Assembly: GCA_902762805.1 (NCBI GenBank)
Contig: CACWPQ010000001.1
Span: 121,182-185,181, forward strand
DNA length: 64,000 nucleotides
Source of the DNA: an uncultured Bacteroidota bacterium
GTDB taxonomy: Bacteria > Bacteroidota > Bacteroidia > Bacteroidales > P3
Reading direction: 5' to 3'
Within the stretch, counting starts at the first letter, position 1. Each line of letters starts with the position of its first letter. A program made the translations under genes and the position numbers. Positions 1 through 9,840 of the stretch are shown here, one piece after another. Under the pieces are notes generated by a model. That model saw only the letters and a list, made by a program, of their open reading frames with translations. It did no database searches and was not told the origin of the DNA.

Positions 1-5
1 TATCT

Positions 6-308
6 CTAGCTCTTTCTCTCATAGATAAGTATTTTATCACGGTTGGCGGTTTCGGCGGCATAAGGGCGGAGTGAGCCCTCCTCCACCAAATCCACCTCGC
101 GACCGAGCAATTCCTGCAAATCCATCAGCATACCTCCATGGGTAAACAATGTAAATGGTTTACCCGAACGGTCGGGCACGAAAAGGATGTCCACGTCGCT
201 TCTCGGCGTCTCCTCCCCACGGGCAAAAGAGCCGAACAGCCATGCCTTCAAGACCGGCTGGGTCTTGAAATAATCGGCAATGGTCTTGGTTATCATGTCT
301 GTACTCAT
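6..308 (-). CDS. MNT-type nucleotidyltransferase (putative antitoxin)
   Basis: A small nucleotidyltransferase-fold protein of about 100 aa. The signature GSFARGE followed by SDVDILF gives the G-S and D-x-D metal and nucleotide site of the MNT/KNTase family. In that family such short proteins usually act as the MntA antitoxin that AMPylates a HEPN toxin. No HEPN partner is visible, but it could lie just beyond the left edge. I chose the ATG at 308 (ATG 296 is an alternative) because the promoter box at 336-343 lies downstream of the longer in-frame start at 359. The partner and function are inferred. Confidence 0.75.
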   Translation of the reverse strand: MSTDMITKTIADYFKTQPVLKAWLFGSFARGEETPRSDVDILFVPDRSGKPFTLFTHGGMLMDLQELLGREVDLVEEGSLRPYAAETANRDKILIYERKS

Positions 309-335
309 ACTATGGCAGATGATGTTTTCGAGTTG

Positions 336-343
336 CAAAAGTA
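336..343 (-). promoter_or_regulatory. -7 box TACTTTTG of the nucleotidyltransferase gene
   Basis: A match to the Bacteroidetes TAnnTTTG box read leftward, followed by GCA. It lies about 28 nt from ATG 308, which leaves a leader of about 20 nt. There is no TGTC 12 nt upstream; a run of nine A fills the spacer. Confidence 0.6.
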
Positions 344-369
344 CACTTTTTTTTTGCAACCGGCCAAAA

Positions 370-1713
370 TTATTTTGTGTGGCGGCGGACGAGCTGCGGG
401 GCGAAGCGCCAGAGGAGCCAGGCGCAGAGCAGCAGGGTGAGCACCTCGGCCAAGTCCACCGCCCACCAGATGCCGTCGATGCCCACCAGCCCCGGCAGGG
501 CTATCACGGCGCCGAGCTCGAACACCAGCGCACGCGCGAAACTCGCCACCGCGCTCACCACCCCGTTGTTAAGTCCCGTGAAGAGTGCCGAGACGAACAT
601 GTTCCCCCCCGCCAGGAGGAAGCAGAGCATATAGATGCGTATCGCGCGCGTGGTCAGGGCAGTGAGGGCTGCATCGTAGCCCACGAAGAGGTGTGCCAGC
701 GGCCCGGCCAGCAGCTGGGCTATCGCCGTCACCCCCAGCCCCATCACGCCCAGCAGCACCAGCGACTTGCGCACCAGCGACCGCTGCTCGGCGAGGTCGC
801 CCGCGCCGTAGTGGTAGCCGATGACGGGCGTCAGGCCCAGGTTGTAGCCTATCAGCAGGGCGGCGAAGATGAATGCCAGGTACATGGTGATGCCGTAGGC
901 CGCCACGCCGTCCTCGCCCAGGTAGTGCATCAGCTGCAGGTTGTAGACGATGCTCACCACACTCATGGCGATGTTGCCGACGTACTCCGACAGGCCGTTG
1001 CTGCAGGCCTTGCGGATGTAGACCCCCATCCAGCGCGTGCGCACCAAGCGCAGGCTGGAGCGGTTGCGCCGCGAGGAGAAATAGTAGAGCGGATAGAAGC
1101 CTGCCACCAGTTGCGACGCCGCCGTGGCCACCGCCGCGCCGGCCACCCCCATCTCCAGTTGCCACACCAGCGCGGCATCGAGCACGATATTCACCACACC
1201 GCCCACCACGGCCATCAGCGTCCCCAGCTGCGGCCGCTCGCCGGCCATGTAGAACGACTGGAAGGCCATCTGGAGCACAAAGCCGGGCATGCCGAGCATG
1301 CAGAGGCGCGTGTAGAGGACGCACTCGGCCAGCATCCCCTCGTCGGCCCCCAGCAGGAGCGCCAGCGGCCGCGCCAGCAGCGCCATCAAGAGGCCCATGA
1401 CCAGCCCCGAGAGCAGGGCGAACTGCACCAGCATGGAGAAGACGCGGTTGGCCTTCTCCGGATAGCCCTCGCCCTTGATTTTGGCCACCAGGGCGGCGCC
1501 GCCCGTGCCCACCATCAGACCCAGCGAGCTCAGCAGCATCATCGCCGGCCACATCAGGTTGACCGCCGCAAAGCCGCTCTTGCCGGCATAGTTCGATACA
1601 AAGAAGCCGTCCACGATGGAATAGACCGACGTCACCAGCACCATCGCGATGCTGGGCAACACCGTCCGCATGATGCGCCGGTAGCCATAATGTCCTGACA
1701 GAGAGACTTCCAT
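370..1713 (-). CDS. MATE family efflux transporter
   Basis: A polytopic membrane protein of 447 aa with about twelve hydrophobic segments in two similar halves, as expected for MATE exporters (drug or cation antiport, inner membrane). Family-typical stretches are SIVDGFFVSNYAG near the N-terminus, GTGGAALVAKIKGEG in the first half and GYNLGLTPVIGYHYGAG in the second. The ATG at 1713 was chosen because it directly precedes the first membrane segment and lies about 30 nt below a -7 box; the open frame runs much further upstream only as an antisense shadow of porU. It is transcribed divergently from porU. Substrate unknown. Confidence 0.9.
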   Translation of the reverse strand: MEVSLSGHYGYRRIMRTVLPSIAMVLVTSVYSIVDGFFVSNYAGKSGFAAVNLMWPAMMLLSSLGLMVGTGGAALVAKIKGEGYPEKANRVFSMLVQFALLSGLVMGLLMALLARPLALLLGADEGMLAECVLYTRLCMLGMPGFVLQMAFQSFYMAGERPQLGTLMAVVGGVVNIVLDAALVWQLEMGVAGAAVATAASQLVAGFYPLYYFSSRRNRSSLRLVRTRWMGVYIRKACSNGLSEYVGNIAMSVVSIVYNLQLMHYLGEDGVAAYGITMYLAFIFAALLIGYNLGLTPVIGYHYGAGDLAEQRSLVRKSLVLLGVMGLGVTAIAQLLAGPLAHLFVGYDAALTALTTRAIRIYMLCFLLAGGNMFVSALFTGLNNGVVSAVASFARALVFELGAVIALPGLVGIDGIWWAVDLAEVLTLLLCAWLLWRFAPQLVRRHTK

Positions 1714-1741
1714 ACTTACTTGCCGATTGCAATTCGGACTG

Positions 1742-1749
1742 CAAAGATA
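1742..1749 (-). promoter_or_regulatory. -7 box TATCTTTG of the MATE gene
   Basis: Reads TATCTTTG-CA leftward, 29 nt from the ATG. The 12-nt spacer begins GGAATAAAGTTG and is preceded by GCTC. This is close to, but not the same as, the TGTC-N12 pattern of the guaB promoter. Confidence 0.6.
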
Positions 1750-1806
1750 CAACTTTATTCCGAGCTGGATACAATAAAATGACAAGTTGCGAGTTAATGG
1801 GAGCGA

Positions 1807-4800
1807 ATGAAACACCTTTTCATATATATAGTATCCCTCGTGGCGACCCTGCCGCTGGCGGCGCAGACGCCCTCCGTGCTCGCACAGGGGCAGTGGTGGA
1901 AGATGGACATCGCCACCGACGGCATCCACCGCCTCACCACGGCCCAGCTGCCCGACCTTGCCGGACAGCCCTGCTCCACCCTGGCCGTCTACGGCTCGCA
2001 TGGCGGCATGCTCGAGCTGCAGAACAGCCGCACCCCCATCGACGACCTGCAGCAGGTGGCCACCCAAGTCATAGACCGCAACGGCAACGGCACCTTCGAT
2101 GCCGGCGACGAGTTGCTCTTCTACGCCGAGGGCCCCAGCCAGTGGCGCTACGACAACACTCTGCACCTCTGGACTTTCCGTCGCCACGGCTACGCCCGCA
2201 CCCACTCCTACTACCTCACCACCTCCTGCCCCACCCCTCTGCGCATCGCCACCGATGGCACCGATGCCACTCCACGTGCCACCATCAACAACTACACAGC
2301 CACGGTGCTCCACGAGAACGACCTCGCCTCGCCCTTCCAGACGGGTCAGATATGGCTCGGCGAACGATTCAACACCGCCACCTCCAGCCGCAGCTTCAAC
2401 CTCACGCTGCCCGACCTCCCCACCGCCAACCCTACGCTGCGCTACGCCCTGGCCAGCTTCTCCACCCACACGACCTCTTTCTCGCTGACCACCAGCGGCT
2501 TGAACCTCACCCCATCCCTCATCCGCACCACCCGCTACATCTCCTCCACTGCTCCCATTGACTCGCGCGCGCAGAACTATACCGTCGCACTCACCTATCG
2601 CCCTGCCGAGGCCTCGGCCACGGGCTATCTCGACTTCCTCGAGCTTACCGCCACGGTGCCGCTCATCTTCCGTGGTGGCCAACTCACCGCGCGTAACAGT
2701 CAAGTGTTGCATGTGCCCACAGCTTTCGTCGCCACCGCCTCGGGAGGGAATGCTTTTCGCGTGTGGGACATTACCGAGGCTGGCTCCGAGCGAGAACTGA
2801 CTGTCAACGATTACAGTTGGATTGACAGCACCGACCGGCCGCGTCAATACGTACTCTTCGACGGCTCGCACTATCTCGTGCCCGACGCCATCACCCCCCT
2901 CCCCAACCAAGACCTCCACGGCAGCGCCGCCGCCGACCTGGTCATTATCACCCTCCCGCAATACCTCGACCAGGCCCGGCGCCTGGCCACACTGCACGAG
3001 GTCTTCGACGGCCTCGACGCCACGGTGGTCACCGACCGGCAGGTCTTCAACGAATTCTCCTCCGGCCAGCAGGACCCTCTGGCCTTCCGCTCCTACCTCC
3101 GCTGGCTGCGGCAGCAACACCCCCAGCAGCCGCCCCGCTACCTCATCCTCTTCGGCAAAGGCACTTTCGACAATCGCAACCTCGCAGGTTCCTCCATTCC
3201 CACCCTGGCCACCTACGAAACCCAGCAGGCTTTCGACGACGACGGACGCTCCTACTGCAGCGACGACATACTGGGCTTCCTTGCCGACGGCGCCACGGGC
3301 TCCTCGTCCGAGCGTCTCGACGCCAGCGTGGGCCGCCTGCCCGCCCGCGACACCGCCGAAGCCCGCCTCCTGGTGGACAAGCTCGAAGCCTACATCACCC
3401 GCCGCGACCTGCTCGACCCGCAACAGCGTGGCGACTGGCGCAACTACGTGGCCCTGCTGGCCGACGACGCCGACCCCGGGTCGCCGCACGACAGCATTTT
3501 CGCCCACTCGTCGGAGGTGGTGGCCCGCAACATCCTGCAGCGCTACCCGCAGCTGCACATCGACCGCCTCTACGCTGACGCCTACCACCAGACCTCCGGT
3601 GCCATCGGCTCTTACTACCCCGACCTCAACAACGCCCTCCGCCAGCGCATCAACTACGGATGTCTGCTGCTGAACTACATCGGTCACGGCTCGACCGAGT
3701 ATATCGGCACCGAGCGCTACATCGAGCCCGCCGACCTCAGCGCCTACAGCAACCACGACCGTCTGCCCCTGCTCGTAACCAGCACCTGCTCCTACGGCCA
3801 CTTCGACCACACGGAGAGTCTCTGCGGCGCCGAAGCGGCAGTGCTTGCCCCGGCGGGCATGATAGCCGTCATCAGCGCCTCGCGCCCCATCAGTCATGTG
3901 GAACGATTCAACAACGAGGTGGTGATCAATGCCCTCAACCCCGCCAACACCATCGGCGACGCCCTGCGCCTGGCCAAGAACCGCTACTCGGCCCCGCTCT
4001 GCATCGGCATCACCGGCGACCCCGCCCTGCGCCTCTCGCAACCCACCAACCGCATCCGCATCACCCACATCAACGCCCAGGAGGTCAGTGACACAGCTGA
4101 CGTGCAGGCCGCAGTGCTCTCGCGCGTCACCGTCACGGGCGAGATTGTGGATACTGCCGGCATGGTGATTACCGACTTCGACGGAACGATCTATCCCGTG
4201 GTCTACGACCGCCCAGTGCGTGCCACCACCCTGGCCAACGACAACCCCGGCACCGAAGTCAGCTTCATGCAGCAGAAAAGCGTGCTCTACAAGGGCAGCC
4301 ACGCAGTGAGCGGCGGCCGCTTCGAGTACTCGTTTATCGTTCCGCGCGATGTATCCTACCGCTATGACTACGCCAAGCTGGCCCACTATGCCAAGTCGGC
4401 CACGGACCACGCCAGCGGCTCATACCTCCGCCTGATGTTTGGCGGCATGAGCGACAGTACCCACACTGCAGCCACTCCGCCCCAGATACGTCTCTACCTC
4501 GGCGACACCAACTTCCGCCCGGGCGGCATCACCGGTAGCAGCCCCACCCTCGTGGCCCACCTCTTCGACTCGGCCGGCATCAACGTCGGCACTGGCCTCG
4601 GCCACGACCTCACCGCCGTGCTCGACGATAATCCAGGCTCGCTCCTCGTCTTGAACGACCTCTACCAGCCCGACATCGCCGACAGCCGCCGCGGCACCGT
4701 CAGCTACACCCTGCGCGACCTCGCCCCCGGCCGCCACACGCTGACCCTCAAGGCATGGAACATCTTCGGCCTCTCCGCCACCGCCACCACCCACTTCACC

Positions 4801-5109
4801 GTGCGCGGAGCCGACACCCTGACTTTCTCCGACCTCGTCTGCATCCCCAATCCGGCCACCACCACGGCCCACATCTCGCTCCGCACCAACCAGCCCGACC
4901 GCATAGCCACCGCCGAGCTGCAGATATATAATGCCCGCGGCCAGATGGTATTCAGCATCACCCCCACCGTCTCTGCCCAAGGCCATATACTGGGCCCTGT
5001 GCATTGGGACGTCTCGCAGGTACCCCCCGGGCTCTACCTGGCACGCATGCTCATGACCGACCAAAGCGGCGACACCCACCAAGCAACTGCAAAATGTATC
5101 GTCCGCTGA
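1807..5109 (+). CDS. porU: T9SS sortase PorU (C25-type peptidase)
   Basis: An 1100-aa exported protein with signal peptide MKHLFIYIVSLVATLPLAAQ. PorU is the cell-surface sortase of the type IX system that removes C-terminal signals and attaches cargo to A-LPS. The central C25 (gingipain-type) catalytic domain shows NYIGHGSTE with the catalytic His at about residue 627 and TSTCSYGHFD with the catalytic Cys at about residue 661. The C-terminus carries a T9SS-type A sorting domain (PNPATTT, then LQIYNARGQMV, then PGLYLARM). It is followed 53 nt later by porV, the same pairing as in Porphyromonas. The length fits the family. I see nothing unusual in it. Confidence 0.96.
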   Translation: MKHLFIYIVSLVATLPLAAQTPSVLAQGQWWKMDIATDGIHRLTTAQLPDLAGQPCSTLAVYGSHGGMLELQNSRTPIDDLQQVATQVIDRNGNGTFDAGDELLFYAEGPSQWRYDNTLHLWTFRRHGYARTHSYYLTTSCPTPLRIATDGTDATPRATINNYTATVLHENDLASPFQTGQIWLGERFNTATSSRSFNLTLPDLPTANPTLRYALASFSTHTTSFSLTTSGLNLTPSLIRTTRYISSTAPIDSRAQNYTVALTYRPAEASATGYLDFLELTATVPLIFRGGQLTARNSQVLHVPTAFVATASGGNAFRVWDITEAGSERELTVNDYSWIDSTDRPRQYVLFDGSHYLVPDAITPLPNQDLHGSAAADLVIITLPQYLDQARRLATLHEVFDGLDATVVTDRQVFNEFSSGQQDPLAFRSYLRWLRQQHPQQPPRYLILFGKGTFDNRNLAGSSIPTLATYETQQAFDDDGRSYCSDDILGFLADGATGSSSERLDASVGRLPARDTAEARLLVDKLEAYITRRDLLDPQQRGDWRNYVALLADDADPGSPHDSIFAHSSEVVARNILQRYPQLHIDRLYADAYHQTSGAIGSYYPDLNNALRQRINYGCLLLNYIGHGSTEYIGTERYIEPADLSAYSNHDRLPLLVTSTCSYGHFDHTESLCGAEAAVLAPAGMIAVISASRPISHVERFNNEVVINALNPANTIGDALRLAKNRYSAPLCIGITGDPALRLSQPTNRIRITHINAQEVSDTADVQAAVLSRVTVTGEIVDTAGMVITDFDGTIYPVVYDRPVRATTLANDNPGTEVSFMQQKSVLYKGSHAVSGGRFEYSFIVPRDVSYRYDYAKLAHYAKSATDHASGSYLRLMFGGMSDSTHTAATPPQIRLYLGDTNFRPGGITGSSPTLVAHLFDSAGINVGTGLGHDLTAVLDDNPGSLLVLNDLYQPDIADSRRGTVSYTLRDLAPGRHTLTLKAWNIFGLSATATTHFTVRGADTLTFSDLVCIPNPATTTAHISLRTNQPDRIATAELQIYNARGQMVFSITPTVSAQGHILGPVHWDVSQVPPGLYLARMLMTDQSGDTHQATAKCIVR

Positions 5110-5162
5110 CACAATAAAAGAAGTACACCCGCGTTATTAGCACTAAAAACACACACCATAGA

Positions 5163-6341
5163 ATGAAGAAACTCACCCTCCTGACCACCCTTGCCCTGCT
5201 GGGCACCGCAGCCCACGCACAATATTCCGAGACCGGTCAGAACAAAAACTACATCTCCACCGGCATGCCCATCCTCATCATCTCGCCCGACGGCATCTCG
5301 AGCGGTATGGGCGACGTGGGCGTGGCCACCATGCCCGACGCCTACTCGGCCCACTGGAACAACGCCAAATTCGCCTTCATCGAGAACTCCGCCGGCATCA
5401 GCACCACCTACACCCCCTGGCTGCGCAACCTCAACGTGGGCGATATGAACCTGCTCTACCTCGGCGGCTACTACCGCATCAACGACCGCTCCACCGCCGC
5501 CGCCAGCCTCACCTACTTCACCCTCGGCGACATCGACCACCGCGACGAGGACGGCAACCTGGTGGGCAACCTCCACCCCAACGAGTTCGCCTTCGACGCC
5601 ACCTACGCGCTGAAGCTGAACGACAACCTTTCGCTCGGCGCCACCGGCCGCTTCATGCGCTCGGACCTCACCAACGGACAGACCATCAGCGACGGCAGCG
5701 GCAACACCGCCACCAAGGCTGCCAACTCGCTTGCCGCCGACATCGGCCTATACTACCAAAAGACCATCGACAAGCAGCAGGAGTTCGCCCTCGGTGCCTT
5801 CATATCCAACCTCGGCGCCAAGCTCTCCTATTCCGACGACGACAACGATAAGGAGTTCATACCCGCCAACCTGCGCCTCGGCGGCCGCTACACCAACCGG
5901 CTTGACGACTACAACAAGATATCCGTCATGCTGGACGCCAACAAGCTCCTCGTCCCCACACCGCCCTACACGAAAGACGGCGTGGACTACCCCTCGCGCT
6001 ACGCCAACAACTGGAGCGAGTACAACAGCATCGGAGTGGTGCAGGGTGCCTTCCAGTCGTTCATGGACGCCCCTGGCGGCATGAGCGAGGAGCTGCAGGA
6101 GATACAGCTCTCGGTGGGTGCCGAATACTGGTACGCCGAGACCTTCGCCGTCCGCGCCGGCTACTTCTACGAGCACGAGAACAAGGGCGGCCGCCAGTAT
6201 GCCAGCATCGGCGTCGGAGTGCGCTACAGCTACTTCTCCGGCGACTTCTCGTACCTCATCCCCACCACCACCATCTCGACCAACCCGCTGTCCAACACCA
6301 TGCGCATCAGCATCGGGCTCGACCTCAAACCCACCAAATAG
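5163..6341 (+). CDS. porV: T9SS outer-membrane protein PorV (LptO)
   Basis: A 392-aa outer-membrane beta-barrel with signal peptide [20 protein letters not shown]. PorV belongs to the FadL-like barrels and shuttles T9SS cargo from the translocon to PorU. Near the N-terminus [17 protein letters not shown] and [11 protein letters not shown] are typical of PorV. The remainder is alternating amphipathic strands ending [12 protein letters not shown]. It sits directly downstream of porU and is very likely co-transcribed. No cargo other than PorU itself with a clear C-terminal signal is evident in the window. Confidence 0.95.
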   Translation: MKKLTLLTTLALLGTAAHAQYSETGQNKNYISTGMPILIISPDGISSGMGDVGVATMPDAYSAHWNNAKFAFIENSAGISTTYTPWLRNLNVGDMNLLYLGGYYRINDRSTAAASLTYFTLGDIDHRDEDGNLVGNLHPNEFAFDATYALKLNDNLSLGATGRFMRSDLTNGQTISDGSGNTATKAANSLAADIGLYYQKTIDKQQEFALGAFISNLGAKLSYSDDDNDKEFIPANLRLGGRYTNRLDDYNKISVMLDANKLLVPTPPYTKDGVDYPSRYANNWSEYNSIGVVQGAFQSFMDAPGGMSEELQEIQLSVGAEYWYAETFAVRAGYFYEHENKGGRQYASIGVGVRYSYFSGDFSYLIPTTTISTNPLSNTMRISIGLDLKPTK

Positions 6342-6342
6342 C

Positions 6343-6819
6343 ATGCGCATAGGAACCGGATACGACGTGCACCGCCTCCAGGAGGGACTGCCCTTGTGGA
6401 TAGGCGGTGTTTTGGTACCCCATACGCACGGGCTGGTGGGGCACAGCGACGCCGACGTGCTGCTGCACGCCATCAGCGACGCCCTGCTCGGCGCCGCCGC
6501 CTTGGGCGACATCGGCAAGCACTTCCCCGACACCGACCCGCAATACAAGGGCATCGCCAGCACCAAGTTGCTGGCCCACGTGGGCACCCTGCTGCGCAAG
6601 CAGGGATACACCGTCGGCAACATCGACGCCACGGTGGCCGCCCAGCGCCCGCAACTCGCCCCCTACATAGACCAGATGCGGCAGACCATAGCCGACACGC
6701 TGGGCATCGAGGTGGGACAAGTGTCGGTGAAGGCCACCACCACCGAGCGCCTCGGCTTCGAGGGGCGCGAGGAGGGCATCAGCGCGCAGGCAGTCGTAAT
6801 TTTGAATTTTGAAAGATGA
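6343..6819 (+). CDS. ispF: 2-C-methyl-D-erythritol 2,4-cyclodiphosphate synthase
   Basis: A 158-aa IspF that makes MEcPP in the non-mevalonate isoprenoid pathway. The metal site YDVHRL (Asp8 and His10) and [11 protein letters not shown] are present, and the C-terminal [17 protein letters not shown] is the family signature. The ATG is 2 nt after the porV stop. The last residues (VVILNFER) and the stop are encoded by a copy of the AATTTTGA repeat that runs into the next gene, so the C-terminal tail is repeat-derived. Confidence 0.97.
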   Translation: MRIGTGYDVHRLQEGLPLWIGGVLVPHTHGLVGHSDADVLLHAISDALLGAAALGDIGKHFPDTDPQYKGIASTKLLAHVGTLLRKQGYTVGNIDATVAAQRPQLAPYIDQMRQTIADTLGIEVGQVSVKATTTERLGFEGREEGISAQAVVILNFER

Positions 6820-6828
6820 ATTCCGAAA
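6798..6828 (+). repeat. AATTTTGA-type repeat at the ispF/clpS junction
   Basis: AATTTTGAATTTTGAAAG followed by GATGAATTCCGAAAG. It resembles the left arm of the palindromic element found in nitrilase, hydF and cinA. It encodes the IspF tail and forms the leader of clpS. Confidence 0.7.
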
Positions 6829-6829
6829 G

Positions 6830-7114
6830 ATGAACGAGAAGCCCTATACCTCCCCCCTGCCCGACGACGAGGCCGCAGTGCTGGAAGACAGCGGCTGCAG
6901 CCTGGTGCTCTACAACGACGACGTGCACACCTTCGACTACGTCATCAAGGCCCTCGTGGACATCTGCCGCCACACGGTGGAGCAGGCCGAGCAGTGCGCC
7001 ATACTGGTCCACTGCCATGGCAAATGCACCGTGAAGCAAGGCGCCTACAGCGACCTGCTGCCGATGCACAGCGCGCTGCTGGACAAACAACTGACATCCG
7101 AAATACAAGAATGA
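6830..7114 (+). CDS. clpS: ATP-dependent Clp protease adaptor ClpS
   Basis: A 94-aa N-recognin that delivers N-degron substrates to the ClpA/C unfoldase. The core LVLYNDDVHTFDYVIKAL and the later HCHGKCTVKQG are diagnostic; the binding-pocket region around NDDVHTFD is intact. I chose the ATG at 6830; an in-frame TTG at 6809 lies inside the repeat and is less likely. It ends 1 nt before the next ATG, so it sits in an operon with the NfeD-like gene. Confidence 0.93.
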   Translation: MNEKPYTSPLPDDEAAVLEDSGCSLVLYNDDVHTFDYVIKALVDICRHTVEQAEQCAILVHCHGKCTVKQGAYSDLLPMHSALLDKQLTSEIQE

Positions 7115-7115
7115 T

Positions 7116-7595
7116 ATGAATACTACACTTCTGATTATCGTACTGCTGCTGGGCGTCATACTGCTGGCGCTGGAGATAGTGGCCCTTCCGGGCGGCGTGG
7201 CCGGCGTGTTCGGCGTGGGGCTGATTGTGTTCGGCGTGTGGGAGACCTACCTGATGTTCGGCGACACGGTGGGCACCATCGTGCTGCTATGCGCCATCGC
7301 GCTCTGCACACTGATGCTGGTGTGGTTCATGAAGACCAAGACGTGGAAACGCTTCAGCCTGGAGGAGGAGAGCGACAGCAAGGTGAACCAGCTGGAGCAC
7401 ACCGTGCAGGTGGGCTCGCGCGGCACCACCATCTCGCGCCTGGCCCCCACGGGCAAAGCCCTCATCGACGGGCAGCCCACCGAGGTGCACGCCGTCAACA
7501 AGTTCATCGACCCCGACCGCCCCATCGAGGTGGTGGCCATCGAGGGCTACCGCATCGACGTGGTGGAAACATCGGACAACCGGTTCGAAAGTTGA
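7116..7595 (+). CDS. NfeD-like membrane protein
   Basis: A 159-aa protein with two or three N-terminal membrane segments (residues about 4-70) and a soluble C-terminal OB-fold-like part containing GSRGTTISRLAPTGKALIDG, as in the short NfeD proteins. In the family, NfeD is paired with flotillin-type proteins, and floA follows here. It lacks the serine-protease half of long NfeD proteins. Membrane-microdomain organisation is the inferred role. Confidence 0.85.
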   Translation: MNTTLLIIVLLLGVILLALEIVALPGGVAGVFGVGLIVFGVWETYLMFGDTVGTIVLLCAIALCTLMLVWFMKTKTWKRFSLEEESDSKVNQLEHTVQVGSRGTTISRLAPTGKALIDGQPTEVHAVNKFIDPDRPIEVVAIEGYRIDVVETSDNRFES

Positions 7596-7632
7596 ATGTT
7601 GAATTATGAATTTTGAATTCTTTAAAATTTAA
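7594..7632 (+). repeat. GAATTTTGA-type repeat upstream of floA
   Basis: GTTGAATGTTGAATTATGAA then TTTTGAATTC, an A/T-rich variant of the 7-nt repeat, overlapping the end of the NfeD-like gene (stop at 7593-7595) and filling most of the short spacer before floA. Confidence 0.6.
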
Positions 7633-7643
7633 ACTTAAACAAT

Positions 7644-8630
7644 ATGGAGACCATTATCATCATCGTCGTGTGCGTCATCGCACTCATTCTGTTCCTCTAT
7701 CTGGTGCCTATCGGCATCTGGTTCCAGGCGCTGGTCAGCGGGGTCTACACCTCGCTGGTGCAGCTCATCTTCATGCGCTTCCGCAAGGTGCCCCCCTCGG
7801 TCATCGTGGGCAACCTGATTTCGGCCAGCAAGGCAGGCCTGAAGATCAAGCAGAACGACCTGGAGGCGCACTACCTGGCCGGCGGCCACGTGGGCAGCGT
7901 GGTGAACGCACTTATCAGCGCCGACAAGGCCAACATGAACCTCGACTTCAACACCGCCACAGCCATCGACCTGGCAGGGCGCGACGTGCTGAAAGCCGTG
8001 CAGACCTCGGTCAACCCCAAAGTGATCGACACGCCGCCGGTGGCCGCCGTGGCCAAGGACGGCATCCAGCTCATCGCCAAGGCTCGCGTCACGGTGCGCA
8101 CCAACATCAAACAGCTTGTCGGCGGCGCCGGCGAGGAGACCATCCTGGCCCGCGTGGGCGAAGGCATCGTCACCAGCATCGGCTCGGCCGTGAGCCACAA
8201 GCAGGTGCTCGAGAACCCCGACAGCATCTCCAAGCTGGTGCTCACCAAAGGCCTCGACAGCGGCACGGCATTCGAGATACTTTCGATCGACATCGCCGAC
8301 ATCGACGTGGGTAAGAACATCGGCGCGCAGCTGCAGATGGACCAGGCCAACGCCGACAAGAACATCGCGCAGGCCAAGGCCGAAGAGCGCCGCGCCATGG
8401 CCGTGGCCCAGGAGCAGGAGATGAAGGCCAAGGCGCAGGAAGCCCGCGCCAAGGTGATCGAGGCCGAGGCCGAGGTGCCGCTGGCCATGGCCGAAGCGTT
8501 CCGCAGCGGCAACCTGGGCATCATGGACTACTACCGCATGAAGAACATCCAGGCCGACACCGACATGCGCAGCAGCCTCGCCACCCCCGCGGGCCAGCCC
8601 AAGGCGGGCGAGAAACCCGTTGGCAAGTAG
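7644..8630 (+). CDS. floA: Flotillin-like protein FloA
   Basis: A 328-aa membrane-associated scaffold. It has an N-terminal hydrophobic hairpin (residues about 5-45), then a PHB/SPFH domain (family-typical [20 protein letters not shown] and [18 protein letters not shown]), then an Ala/Glu-rich coiled coil ([20 protein letters not shown]) and a short tail. The length equals that of FloA in other bacteria. It is preceded by its usual NfeD partner and followed by a strong terminator. Confidence 0.96.
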   Translation: METIIIIVVCVIALILFLYLVPIGIWFQALVSGVYTSLVQLIFMRFRKVPPSVIVGNLISASKAGLKIKQNDLEAHYLAGGHVGSVVNALISADKANMNLDFNTATAIDLAGRDVLKAVQTSVNPKVIDTPPVAAVAKDGIQLIAKARVTVRTNIKQLVGGAGEETILARVGEGIVTSIGSAVSHKQVLENPDSISKLVLTKGLDSGTAFEILSIDIADIDVGKNIGAQLQMDQANADKNIAQAKAEERRAMAVAQEQEMKAKAQEARAKVIEAEAEVPLAMAEAFRSGNLGIMDYYRMKNIQADTDMRSSLATPAGQPKAGEKPVGK

Positions 8631-8658
8631 CCGATCGGCACAGTATTCCGTGCGAAAT

Positions 8659-8694
8659 CCAGCCCCCGAATGCCTAGCGGCATTCGGGGGCTGG
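8659..8694 (+). terminator. Rho-independent terminator after floA
   Basis: A perfect 16-bp stem CCAGCCCCCGAATGCC / GGCATTCGGGGGCTGG with loop TAGC, followed by TTGTTT. It ends the porU-floA transcript. Confidence 0.9.
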
Positions 8695-8979
8695 TTGTTT
8701 CCATAAAAAGAGTTAAATTAACTTTTGTTAGGAAAATCAGAAAACCATATAGAAAAAGGTTAAATTTTGTCAAAACGACGAAAGTGAAGAAACAGCACCC
8801 TTGCAGCAGATTGAAACACAATGACTTGCAAACGTAATTTCGTGAAATCGGCCTCCAGACTGGGTCCAGAGGGGTTTTCTAGGGGAATGGTAGGGTAATA
8901 GTTCGGCCTTGGTAGGTGAATTTAACATTTGTGTTAATACATGTTAATGACACCCTGTGCTTAACATCTATTAACAGAG
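8695..8979. other. Intergenic region without a gene; carries a dispersed repeat
   Basis: No supported ORF. The left half is A/T-rich and unremarkable. The segment 8879-8975 is a dispersed intergenic repeat (TAGGGGAATGGTAGGG, GTTCGGCC and CTTAACATCTATTAACA) that recurs at 54205-54307 in the same place, namely just beyond the stop of a leftward gene. Confidence 0.7.
8879..8975 (-). repeat. Dispersed 3'-flank repeat (GGTAGGG/TTAACA type), copy 1
   Basis: Shares GTTCGGCC-TGGTAGG and GCTTAACAT-TATTAACA with copy 54205-54307, and TAGGGGAATGGTAGGG with copies near 35.3, 48.7 and 58.3 kb. It lies between the converging floA and panB genes, 4 nt from the panB stop. Confidence 0.7.
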
Positions 8980-9798
8980 TCAGTACTGCTCCTTTTCGTT
9001 GGGGAAGTCGCCAGACTTGACGTCGGCGATGTAGTGGCGGATGGCGTTGGAGATGTCCTCGCCGAAGGTGCCGTAGGTGCGGAGGTAGCGGGGTTTGAAC
9101 TGCTGTGTGATGCCGAGCATATCCTGAAGGACGAGGACCTGTCCGTCGGTGCTGGGGCCTGCGCCGATGCCGATGGTGGGGATTTTGAGCTCGGCGGTGA
9201 CTTCGGCGGCCAGCTTGGCGGGTATTTTTTCGAGCACGATGGAGAAGCATCCGGCTTCCTGCAGGATGAGGGCGTCGCGCTGGAGGCGCTCGGCTTCCTC
9301 GTCTTCGGTGGCGCGGACGGCGTAGGTGCCGAACTTGTTGATGCTCTGCGGGGTGAGGCCTAGGTGGCCCATGACGGGTATGCCGGCGGAGAGGATGCGC
9401 TGGATGGACTCGAGGATTTCCTCGCCGCCCTCCATCTTGATGGCGTCGGCACCGGTCTCTTTCATGATGCGTATGGCGGAGGCGAGGGCCTGCTTGGAGT
9501 TGCCCTGGTAGGTGCCGAAGGGCATGTCGACGACAACGAGTGCGCGGCTGACGGCACGGACGACGGAGGTGGCGTAGATGATGATTTCGTCGAGGGTGAT
9601 GGGGAGGGTGGTTTTGTGGCCCTGCATGACGTTGGCGGCGGAGTCGCCGACGAGGACGACGTCGATTTTGGCGGCTTCGACGAGCGAGGCCATCGAGTAG
9701 TCGTAGGCGGTGATCATGGCAATCTTCTTGCCGTTCACCTTCATATTCTGGAGCACTTTGGTGGTGACCTTGGTCACGTCGGTCTGGAGGTAACCCAT
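8980..9798 (-). CDS. panB: 3-methyl-2-oxobutanoate hydroxymethyltransferase
   Basis: A 272-aa PanB, the first step of pantothenate/CoA synthesis (ketoisovalerate plus methylene-THF gives ketopantoate). The family motifs are [55 protein letters not shown] and the catalytic Glu in IVLEKIP. Length and order are normal. A GGAATTAG-type repeat precedes its start (9799-9835). Confidence 0.96.
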   Translation of the reverse strand: MGYLQTDVTKVTTKVLQNMKVNGKKIAMITAYDYSMASLVEAAKIDVVLVGDSAANVMQGHKTTLPITLDEIIIYATSVVRAVSRALVVVDMPFGTYQGNSKQALASAIRIMKETGADAIKMEGGEEILESIQRILSAGIPVMGHLGLTPQSINKFGTYAVRATEDEEAERLQRDALILQEAGCFSIVLEKIPAKLAAEVTAELKIPTIGIGAGPSTDGQVLVLQDMLGITQQFKPRYLRTYGTFGEDISNAIRHYIADVKSGDFPNEKEQY

Positions 9799-9835
9799 GC
9801 TTGAATTAGGAATTAGGGATTAGGAATTAGAAATT
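9799..9835 (-). repeat. GGAATTAG tandem repeat before panB
   Basis: TTGAATTAGGAATTAGGGAT then TAGGAATTAG in the spacer between panB and the upstream gene. The same unit occurs in mutS2 (24453-24485) and at 51438-51465. Confidence 0.65.
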
Positions 9836-9840
9836 TCGGG

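Noticed and set aside
370..4410. A 1346-aa open frame on the minus strand that would fuse MATE to an upstream Gly/Val-rich part
   Set aside because: The upstream part is the antisense of porU with no domain logic. The MATE gene has its own ATG and promoter at 1713-1749.
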